Position numbers and translations under genes: made by a program | In this document: one piece after another, positions 35,763 to 42,070 of the stretch | Layout: the number at the start of each line of letters is the position of its first letter | Position numbering within the stretch: the stretch's first letter is position 1 | Origin: a virus | Strand: one strand, 5' to 3' | IMG/VR virus record: IMGVR_UViG_3300028558_000046 | Coordinates: 1 to 42,070 of that record | Length of the DNA: 42,070 bases | The notes under the pieces: model-generated | What the model was told of the DNA's origin: nothing | Seen by the model: the letters and a program-made list of their open reading frames with translations, nothing else | The model's database searches: none

Positions 35763-37320
35763 CGATCGTTGACGCGCCTGCGGGCTTCGCTAGATGTCTG
35801 GCAAACATCATGCCCGTTCCAGCGGCACCGATTCCCTTGATCAATAAGGATACATCGCCATAAGTCAGGGCTCCGGCTGCGGCTGCACCGCTGGCAATTA
35901 GTTTTCCCCACGCCGCAGCGCCCGCCGTGTTCGATGTGTTTGCAAACTTGTCGGCGTCCTTTAGATGGCGGCCGAGCGCTGCAATACTGTCGAGCGAAGC
36001 CTTATGTTCGGGCGAAAACAGCACGGACTTGGCACGATCTCCAAGCCCCTCCCATTTCGTCGCGAACTGATTGAGGCTGAATTTCCCGGTTGATTGGTTG
36101 TGGCCTAGTTCGGAAAGAGCTGTCCCGGCAATCTGCTGAAAATCTTCTGGCGGCATGGATTGGCGAAGTTGAGCAAGAAGCCTCACATTCCCCGTTTTGT
36201 CTTGAGCGGCTTTCGTCAGAGATCCGATAAGACTTTCATCCGAATTGATTCCGGACAGCTTTTGCAGTGTCTTGTTGAACTCAATTATTGGCGCAGCCGT
36301 TGCGTTCGCGTCCTTCAGGGCTTGAACAGCTTCTGGCGGCGCAACACCTTCCTTCGCGCTCTGAGCGGCGACGCCTTCCATGTCGCGGGACATCGCCCCA
36401 TATACGCGCTTCAGATCCCCAGCATTGAAGCCGGGATTTGCCGCACCGAAATTCAGCGTATTGCCGACATCCGATCTCGCGCGCTGAAGCCCGTCAAATG
36501 TCGCGCCTTGATCGACAAGATTATGAATATCTTCAAGTCCAGCCTTCGGGTTGGTTTGGCCTGCGGCTGTACGTTCTGCAACAATCTGTTTTAGAACCTT
36601 CTCCGTCGTGGGTAGTTCCGCAGTTCCAGACTGATCAAGCATGTTGCGCAGAGACGAAAAGGCGTCATCAATGCGTGAATTGTTGCTCTCGATCACTCCT
36701 TTAATCGATGGTCGTAACATGGCGCCGGTTGAAGCTCGGTCAACCACGCCACCCGATAAATCGTCGGCAATATCTCCGACCTTGTTGCCTGCCGCACTGA
36801 CCGTGCGCGCCGCCCGTTCGCCAATCTTCGGGCCGACCAAGGGAAGTTGTTGGGCTGCCTTTGTCGCCGCCTGCATCCCCTTGTTTTCTGTAGCGAGACC
36901 TATTGGCAAAGGCGCACCCAAGTCTTGGGCAGTCTGAGCTGCTGTTATGCTAGGGGAAACTTCGGCTGTGCGGGGAGCAAGCGCAACGCCTGCGACGCCT
37001 TCGCCACCACGAAGCGCCGCGCTTCCGGGCGTCAAATAGAGTGCCGCGCCCCGAGCGCGGTCTAGTTCCTCTGGACTACCGGCCTGCACCTTGCCACTGT
37101 AGACATCGCCCGGCAGGGTAAGGGCATCGACGGCGCCCTTGGCGAGTTGGCCCCAGGAAGTCTCCCCAAGCTTATCCATAAACGATTTAGGCGCAGGCGT
37201 CGCGTCAGTAGGCGCGCTTTGTCCCTCCATGACAAAACCATCCGGCAACGCCGATGCAGACGGGGCAGACTGTTCGAGCACAAAACCGTCCGGCAAATCG
37301 CTCACGCCGTTGGGTTCCAT
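35614..37320 (-). CDS. Putative DNA ejection (internal virion) protein
   Basis: The 568-residue protein has two N-terminal copies of a LPDGFV motif (SDLPDGFVLEQSAPS, SALPDGFVMEGQSAP), which occurs in ejected phage proteins, then a long helical body. Near the C-terminus are two hydrophobic stretches (LIASGAAAAGALTYGDVSLL, IKGIGAAGTGMMFARHLAKP) that could insert in the host membrane. Position after the 547-residue gene matches the P22 gp7-gp20-gp16 series. It would be packaged in the head and injected ahead of DNA. It overlaps the upstream gene by 19 bases. Confidence 0.75.
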   Translation of the reverse strand: MEPNGVSDLPDGFVLEQSAPSASALPDGFVMEGQSAPTDATPAPKSFMDKLGETSWGQLAKGAVDALTLPGDVYSGKVQAGSPEELDRARGAALYLTPGSAALRGGEGVAGVALAPRTAEVSPSITAAQTAQDLGAPLPIGLATENKGMQAATKAAQQLPLVGPKIGERAARTVSAAGNKVGDIADDLSGGVVDRASTGAMLRPSIKGVIESNNSRIDDAFSSLRNMLDQSGTAELPTTEKVLKQIVAERTAAGQTNPKAGLEDIHNLVDQGATFDGLQRARSDVGNTLNFGAANPGFNAGDLKRVYGAMSRDMEGVAAQSAKEGVAPPEAVQALKDANATAAPIIEFNKTLQKLSGINSDESLIGSLTKAAQDKTGNVRLLAQLRQSMPPEDFQQIAGTALSELGHNQSTGKFSLNQFATKWEGLGDRAKSVLFSPEHKASLDSIAALGRHLKDADKFANTSNTAGAAAWGKLIASGAAAAGALTYGDVSLLIKGIGAAGTGMMFARHLAKPAGASTIAKWTRAAVLADHGHTPARLASFRMATRNLLKNIGQDQTSPQQSTALQPQ

Positions 37321-38945
37321 TTGCCGCCGATAAACTTAATGCGCTGGCCGGTCTTGGGATTGAACGCCGTCGCGCCTTCCGGGATCGCCCCCGCCGGACT
37401 CGCTGTAGTCCCGGGGCCTTGAGCCTTTGGCGCGATCACCGAATCCGTGGAAAGCGGCGTGTGGGTGACGGGATCGAGGATCGGGTGCTGCTTGTCGTAC
37501 TGTTGAACGACATTATCCCAATTGTCCCAATTATCGCGATTTGCTCGCGCCATCCTGCCAAGGTCTACATCGCGCTTGGCAAGCTGAGAGAAGATTCCGA
37601 GCACGCGAAGATTGCCCGCCTTGTCCAGCGACAGACCGGGATTATTGGCGAGGAACGTCCTAAACTCGAATTGAGCGGGTCGAGGCGATACGCTCTTTGC
37701 TGCTTCTGATGCTAGGGCGGCATTGAGCTTTTCAATAGTCTGGGCACCAGACAGGTCTCCGACGTTGACGCCCATCTGCTCTAATGCCTTCTTGAGTTTC
37801 AGCGCCGTTTCGCCTCCGAAACCCAGCGTCAGGTTTTTGTCGCTCTGGACTATATTGGCGACTGTGTTCAACGTGTTCAAGCGCGTTTGTGCGGAACGCC
37901 CATCCGCGATAATGCTGTCTTGTTCCTTGACATCAGATTGGGCTCTCGCCGTCGCAGTGGCCTCATCACCCTTTTGCTGGGCAGCGCGCTCATCAATCTT
38001 CGGGTTCGCCTGCGATGCATTAAAGTCGCGCTGGGATTGGGTTAGCTCCGAAGCCTTGTCGATCGCATCAACTTGCTTTTGAATAGCCTCTTGCGTCGGA
38101 CCTTTAAGGAGCGCGGCGGCGCGATATTTCAGGCCGGCAACGTACCGAACAGGATCAACCCCAGGAGGGATTAGGCCTGCCGCTACTGCGTTGGCAAACG
38201 GGGATGGTGCTTGTGGGGCGGGCTGGCCTTGTGGCGCCTGTGGGGCCACTTGAGGGGCTTGCGGGGCCGGCTGCGGTTGGCCCTCTGGCGCCATCGGAGA
38301 TGCAGGTTGTGGAGCGCCCTGCCCGCTGCGCATCCGCTGGGCCGCTGCTTGAATGACTTGCTGCACCCGTGGCGCGACGCTTGGATCAAGAGTCGCGTTC
38401 GGGTCAGTCCGCGTCATAGCGGAGACCTGCTGAATAACAGGGCCAGCTAGTTCATCAGGGATGCCCGCAGACGATACAAACCCGACAATAGATCCCGGCT
38501 GGTCGCCTTGCGGAGACCCCCGTGCGGGCTGGGGTTGCGGCTGGCTATTGTCAGTCGGACGGGCATCAACAGCAGGAGCGGATCGGTTAGTAGAAGGCGG
38601 CAAATCCGGTGCGGGCTGCGTCTGTGGGGCACCGCCGGGCGTCCCAGTCGCGATGAAATTAGCGCCTTCCCGGTTCTGCTGAATGCCCTGACGCTGCAAA
38701 TCGAGGTTAGAAAGTGCTACGCCCTGCCCTACATCGCCATGCTGGAATAGCGCCTTGCCCATCGCAGCAAAGTCGGGCTGCCCGTTAACCATCGGGACGC
38801 CACCTTGAAACAGATCGCGGCCCTGCTGCTGATAAGCCTGATCGCGGCCCTTATAAAACGAGTCGAGAATACCGCTGAAATCAGGAATGGTAGCGCGCGA
38901 AGATGCGCCAGCGCCGCCCGCAAGGATTTGGTCAATGTCAGCCAT
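37302..38945 (-). CDS. Putative DNA ejection protein, Pro/Gln-rich
   Basis: The 547-residue protein starts with a helical part (DFSGILDSFYKGRDQAYQQQ), then a long disordered Pro/Gln/Ala region (about residues 100-250, repeated QPAPQAPQ). An alpha-helical coiled region follows (EAIQKQVDAIDKASELTQSQ, EQDSIIADGRSAQTRLNTLN). The tail GATAFNPKTGQRIKFIGGKW resembles a short beta module seen in other phage proteins. The place between two ejection-type genes gives the role. TGATG overlap upstream. Confidence 0.7.
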   Translation of the reverse strand: MADIDQILAGGAGASSRATIPDFSGILDSFYKGRDQAYQQQGRDLFQGGVPMVNGQPDFAAMGKALFQHGDVGQGVALSNLDLQRQGIQQNREGANFIATGTPGGAPQTQPAPDLPPSTNRSAPAVDARPTDNSQPQPQPARGSPQGDQPGSIVGFVSSAGIPDELAGPVIQQVSAMTRTDPNATLDPSVAPRVQQVIQAAAQRMRSGQGAPQPASPMAPEGQPQPAPQAPQVAPQAPQGQPAPQAPSPFANAVAAGLIPPGVDPVRYVAGLKYRAAALLKGPTQEAIQKQVDAIDKASELTQSQRDFNASQANPKIDERAAQQKGDEATATARAQSDVKEQDSIIADGRSAQTRLNTLNTVANIVQSDKNLTLGFGGETALKLKKALEQMGVNVGDLSGAQTIEKLNAALASEAAKSVSPRPAQFEFRTFLANNPGLSLDKAGNLRVLGIFSQLAKRDVDLGRMARANRDNWDNWDNVVQQYDKQHPILDPVTHTPLSTDSVIAPKAQGPGTTASPAGAIPEGATAFNPKTGQRIKFIGGKWNPTA

Positions 38946-39616
38946 CAGCTAAATCCACCAAATAGACCTCCAGCCAGCTTACCGATTGAGGTAAGGGCGC
39001 TGAGTTGGTTCTGGCCGACATTGTAGTTATTCATCGTCGCCGCGGCGTTCGACGCGCCCTGCGCCGTCTGATTGCCGTTCGCTGCGTTGCCTTGGTTGAC
39101 ATAGTTGGTGTTGAGAGCGTTGGCCTGACCTGTGGCAGCGTTGGCTTGCCCAGCAACAGCATTCGAGTTTGCCGACAGATAAGGCGAAAGGCCGCTCAGA
39201 TAGTTGCTGTATTGCTGCCCAGCGAGCCCGGTCGCATACTTCATACTGTCCGCATCAGCATTGCCGCTGCTGAGATTTCCAGCCGCCGCATGAGTCCGGT
39301 TGAGAGCCTGCAAGCCCTGATCGAGCGCGAAGCCATAGGCACCATATTGCGGGCTGCTCTCGAAATTCTGGGTTGCACGCTGCAAACCGGCCGCGCCGTT
39401 TGCTCCCGATGCATCGCCATAGGCATTCGAGCCGGCGCCTGTTGAAGCCGCTAGGTTGCCATACAGATTAGATGCCGTGCCATAGCCGGTATTGATCGCG
39501 TTGTTGCCTTGACCGTACAGGCCCGACAACTGATCATAGCCTTGCTGAAGGCCTTGATTGCGCTGTGCTGCGGCCTGTTCGGCTGTATCGTTCGAAAAAA
39601 GGTCGAAGAGTGACAT
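38945..39616 (-). CDS. Putative DNA transfer protein (gp7-like)
   Basis: The 223-residue protein is Gly/Ala/Asn/Gln/Tyr-rich, with a repetitive N-terminal half (QGNNAINTGYGTASNLYG) and a C-terminal hydrophobic end (ALTSIGKLAGGLFGGFS). Such Gly-Ala-rich helical proteins with a glycine-rich C-terminus are typical of short-tail phage ejection proteins. I start it at the ATG overlapping the previous stop (TAATG). First of the three-gene ejection set. Confidence 0.7.
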   Translation of the reverse strand: MSLFDLFSNDTAEQAAAQRNQGLQQGYDQLSGLYGQGNNAINTGYGTASNLYGNLAASTGAGSNAYGDASGANGAAGLQRATQNFESSPQYGAYGFALDQGLQALNRTHAAAGNLSSGNADADSMKYATGLAGQQYSNYLSGLSPYLSANSNAVAGQANAATGQANALNTNYVNQGNAANGNQTAQGASNAAATMNNYNVGQNQLSALTSIGKLAGGLFGGFS

Positions 39617-39807
39617 TAGGTCGGTGTCCACAGTTTGGTTGCGGCGACGTATTTCAAAACTTGCGTATCGGTCGGAGCGACTGGCGAAACGTCAGGCAGT
39701 TGCGCGAGCTTTTGATGCTGGCTGAAGTAATTGAACCAGACTTGCGTCATCAGCCCGGTTTGCGGGTCAACCACGGGCACGTCCAACCCAGGGAAAGGGA
39801 TTGCCAT
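39616..39807 (-). CDS. Short tail-associated protein (63 residues)
   Basis: MAIPFPGLDVPVVDPQTGLM followed by TQVWFNYFSQHQKLAQLPDV and the end TQVLKYVAATKLWTPT. The pattern of a neck-needle or fibre N-terminal segment (GLMTQVWFNYF) is recurrent in tail proteins, so a tail-needle adaptor is possible. It lies between the gp10-like and ejection genes, where P22 has gp26. Confidence 0.65.
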   Translation of the reverse strand: MAIPFPGLDVPVVDPQTGLMTQVWFNYFSQHQKLAQLPDVSPVAPTDTQVLKYVAATKLWTPT

Positions 39808-41249
39808 CAGTGATTCCGAAGCGCCATGTCTTGCGTTCCGCCCATAAAGCCAACGTAGATCGGATCAGATATCCGCAGCCGCCAGCGGCGCCCTTCGCTT
39901 CCGGTCAGGCCACTTCTAAGCATCGTGACGCGGGACTGCTGATATTGCCGCCCAAGCGGCCGGCTGAATTCGTTGCTGTAGGTTAGGCCGCCGTCGTTCG
40001 ACCATGAGATGCCGACTTGCGGATTTGTCGCGATCGGGTCGGTGCCTGTCGCAATGCCAACCCCGGTATCGAAATTAAAGTCAGCCCGTGCAACCTTTGT
40101 GCGGTTCGGGAAGTTGCCAACGGGGCCGCTATCCATCTGCATAACGAGCGGGTTGCCGTACTCGGTATAATTCGTTGGATCGATGTAGAGCAGCCGGCCG
40201 CCTTGCGTGTCGCCAACGATCCACTTGCCGAACGCCGCACAGCCGCCGATCGCGCGCCAACGCAATTGACCGTAGCTAACGCGCTCATTCCACTTCTGCG
40301 AACCCAGATCGAATTCCCAGGTAAAGGTGGAAGATCGAAGCACCCATTTTGGATGACCTTGCGAAATGTAAACCGAAGCTTCCAGCGTCGTCTTGTCGGA
40401 AACACCAGCAATCAAGCGGTCCAAGTCAGGCGGGGAAATCTTCAATGGAACAGGCGATCCATTGTGCTGGACAACCGAGAAATCATCGGCAACCCAGATC
40501 AACGCCGACCCGAACCCGTCTTGATGGCCTGCAATCGCGTATGGGCTCAACAACCCCCTCTGAAGCACGTATGAGCGCGTAAACGGAAAGCCTGTAGGAT
40601 TAGCCGTATCAGCGTAGACCTCGCCAAAGTTCGGTCCTAGCGCCACCAATTGCCCGTTAAACGGGACTGCTCGCGTCAGCCCTCCCGGCTTTGATTGTGC
40701 CGTCGTCTTGTCAGTCGTTGCGATCGAAACCGCGTTCTGTCCCGAGGCTTGCAGCGTTCCATTTCCATAGGTGAAAATGAAATAGCTATCCATGAAGCAG
40801 ACGCTATTCGGTGCTCCCACATCAGTATCGGCAAAGTTAGAAACCGCTGACGATGTGACGGTAAACGCCCCGGTTTGCGGCGCGACACAAACAATGTCCG
40901 GAGTGGCCGCGTTGTTGATCGCGAAGAAAACCTTTTCCGTGCCGTTTAGGGTGCCGGTCAGAGCGGTTTCGGCACCTGTGCTGTCAAAACGGCTGACCTT
41001 GCCCGACCAAGCCGCATAAAGTGTGCTGCCGACCAGGATTTGACCGCGAAACCCGGTATTGGCCGAAGTCCCGAATAGCGATAATCCCGGCGATTTGCGC
41101 CATACGACGGCGGGAGGGGCTAGTTTCTTGGCGGCCTCGACATCCTTGCCGAGTGGTTCCGCGTATGCGTTTATGAGCCTTCCCGCGCTTTCCTGAGGAA
41201 ATGCACCAGGCGAGCTAGATAGGGGCCATGGGATGGGCACTGCACTCAT
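39807..41249 (-). CDS. P22 gp10-like tail plug / DNA stabilisation protein
   Basis: The 480-residue protein resembles the packaged-DNA stabilisation family: a start of the type PIPWPLSSSPGAFPQESAGR, the segment RLINAYAEPLGKDVEAA, beta-propeller-like repeats (DIVCVAPQTGAFTVT, DSYFIFTYGNG, ALIWVADDFSVVQHNG) and a C-terminal domain (VGISWSNDGGLTYSNEFSRP, RRWRLRISDP). In P22 gp10 hexamers seal the tail under gp4. I start it at the ATG overlapping the HNH stop (ATGA); the longer upstream frame is rejected. Length matches gp10 (472). Confidence 0.87.
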   Translation of the reverse strand: MSAVPIPWPLSSSPGAFPQESAGRLINAYAEPLGKDVEAAKKLAPPAVVWRKSPGLSLFGTSANTGFRGQILVGSTLYAAWSGKVSRFDSTGAETALTGTLNGTEKVFFAINNAATPDIVCVAPQTGAFTVTSSAVSNFADTDVGAPNSVCFMDSYFIFTYGNGTLQASGQNAVSIATTDKTTAQSKPGGLTRAVPFNGQLVALGPNFGEVYADTANPTGFPFTRSYVLQRGLLSPYAIAGHQDGFGSALIWVADDFSVVQHNGSPVPLKISPPDLDRLIAGVSDKTTLEASVYISQGHPKWVLRSSTFTWEFDLGSQKWNERVSYGQLRWRAIGGCAAFGKWIVGDTQGGRLLYIDPTNYTEYGNPLVMQMDSGPVGNFPNRTKVARADFNFDTGVGIATGTDPIATNPQVGISWSNDGGLTYSNEFSRPLGRQYQQSRVTMLRSGLTGSEGRRWRLRISDPIYVGFMGGTQDMALRNH

Positions 41250-41737
41250 TCGAATCTCGCAAACTCGCCAAAAAGGCGCGCAGCGGCTTCGCAATAGGCA
41301 GCATGAGCTTTAACCGGATCAAGAAAATAACCGAGGGTCTTACTTTTGCCTTCGAACCTTATTTGAGCGACCCATCTGCTGGTCTGAGAATACCAACTCA
41401 CTCCTTTATAGCCGCTCTTGTTGTCGGCTCGCTTTCCCATGTTAGCTTTGTTCTGGCTTCCTGTCGCCAAGCGAAGGTTAGCCCATCTATTATTGCTGCG
41501 ATCTGTGTCCTTGTGGTCAACCTGACGAGATGGCCATTCGCCTGTCATATACAGCCATGCTAATTGATGGCCTTTATACCGCCCGCCATCGAGACGGATC
41601 AGACGATACCCTTCGCTATCTGCGCCTGCGACAGAACCGGCTGGCGTGGAATTGCCCGGCGAAACTCGCCAAACAAAAATCCCCGTGAGGGGATTATAGT
41701 CAAGCACTTCGCGAAGGCGCTCTGCTGTCGGCCTCAT
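41246..41737 (-). CDS. HNH homing endonuclease with AP2 domain (tail region copy)
   Basis: The 163-residue protein repeats the layout of the early-region homologue. A start like LREVLDYNPLTGIFVWRVSP is followed by GHQLAWLYMTGEWPSRQVDHKDTDRSNNRWANLRLAT as HNH core. The AP2 domain ends in AHAAYCEAAARLFGEFARFE. It is inserted exactly between gp4-like and gp10-like with TGATG and ATGA overlaps, so expression of neighbours is kept. It probably cuts the uninterrupted allele in related phages. Confidence 0.9.
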   Translation of the reverse strand: MRPTAERLREVLDYNPLTGIFVWRVSPGNSTPAGSVAGADSEGYRLIRLDGGRYKGHQLAWLYMTGEWPSRQVDHKDTDRSNNRWANLRLATGSQNKANMGKRADNKSGYKGVSWYSQTSRWVAQIRFEGKSKTLGYFLDPVKAHAAYCEAAARLFGEFARFE

Positions 41738-42070
41738 CAGAAATATTCTGCGATCTGCGGACCATAGCCCGGCGTCTGACGGGTGAGGACACGCAAACGG
41801 TTGCGATAGCTCAGAGCCACCTGCTCGTTAGACTGCCCCCCGAATTCATCCGCAGCGGCGTTCGCCACCAGCTTGCAGAATATCACGAACAGCCCATCAT
41901 CGAGATTATCTGGATCATCGATGTAAGCCGCGCCGTCGCTTTGCAGTTCAGCCACTTCGCTGTCGATATAGCCGTCAATCGTGGTCGCATCTTCCGCGGA
42001 CGGAATTTGCCCAACATCTCCCCCGGTCAGGATAGCCAGAACCTTGAACTGGATTTGAGCGCGGGTTTTG
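41737..42070 (-). CDS. gp4-like head-completion protein, main part (5' end cut by contig end)
   Basis: This piece covers residues 2-112 of the protein begun on the left end of the window (bases 134 to 1). The complete product is 112 residues, acidic, with VAELQSDGAAYIDDPDNLDD, then VANAAADEFGGQSNEQVALSYRNR and the end YGPQIAEYF. A GTG at 41955 is not the start: coding clearly continues upstream into the terminal repeat. P22 gp4 has the same place between head genes and gp10. Confidence 0.75.
   Translation of the reverse strand, partial: KTRAQIQFKVLAILTGGDVGQIPSAEDATTIDGYIDSEVAELQSDGAAYIDDPDNLDDGLFVIFCKLVANAAADEFGGQSNEQVALSYRNRLRVLTRQTPGYGPQIAEYF
41942..42070. repeat. Terminal overlap of a circular contig (right copy)
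   Basis: This copy matches the first 129 bases of the window apart from one mismatch at the third position. Removing it gives one genome unit of 41,941 bases. Confidence 0.85.

Noticed and set aside
39005-39445. Plus-strand frame of 146 residues opposite the gp7-like gene
   Set aside because: Codon pattern is the complement of Gly/Ala-rich codons; no ribosome site.
41738-41955. Short protein starting at GTG 41955
   Set aside because: The same frame continues upstream across the contig junction to an ATG with a ribosome site at base 134.
1-42070. CRISPR array, insertion sequence or rRNA gene
   Set aside because: No spaced identical repeats, transposase motifs or rRNA-like sequence were seen on either strand.

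Overview
The window is one complete genome of a tailed, temperate bacteriophage. The first 129 bases recur at the very end with one mismatch, so the contig is a circular molecule of about 41.94 kb cut open inside a small head-completion gene. The structural genes follow the order of short-tailed P22-type phages: terminase, P22-type portal, scaffold, coat, gp4-like protein, gp10-like tail plug, ejection proteins, tail fibres, lysis. The host is inferred to be an alphaproteobacterium, probably in the Rhizobiales. The reasons are a GapR (DUF2312) homologue, a stand-alone DnaA domain IV protein, an alphaproteobacterial type of tyrosine integrase, and GC-rich coding DNA.

Layout. A divergent control region at about 13.8-14.63 kb separates two transcription units. 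It holds an XRE repressor gene, a Cro-like gene and four copies of a 15-bp operator. Leftward from 13795 come the Cro-like protein, a free-standing ClpX zinc-binding domain and small membrane proteins. DnaA domain IV, an HNH-AP2 homing endonuclease, a VRR-NUC nuclease, GapR and a replication initiator follow. Packaging and head genes run on to base 1. Past the contig ends the same direction continues through gp4-like, a second HNH-AP2, gp10-like, three ejection-type proteins, tail fibres, an SGNH-type protein, a GH25 endolysin, a holin/spanin-type cassette and a secreted CHAP hydrolase. The unit ends at a terminator near 25.63 kb.

Rightward from about 14.6 kb is a tightly overlapping string of about 35 mostly tiny genes. 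It includes a Bet/RecT annealase, a YqaJ exonuclease, NinB, an HNH protein, two DNA adenine-type methyltransferases, an excisionase-like protein and the integrase. A putative attP directly follows the integrase. The unit ends with micro-proteins and a tRNA-like structure.

The signals I rate highest are non-coding. The first is a putative replication origin inside the initiator gene: four GCTAGG iterons at 10/20/40-bp spacing beside a purine tract. Around it lie nine CTCGAG palindromes, a hexamer I found nowhere else in the window. The second is an immunity circuit whose operators fit exactly inside the 17-bp spacers of two opposed promoters. The third is an attP with inverted arm-type repeats around a central palindrome. 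The fourth is a hairpin that presents the ribosome binding site of the coat gene. One plus-strand membrane protein gene lies alone inside the leftward late region and looks like a lysogeny (moron) gene.
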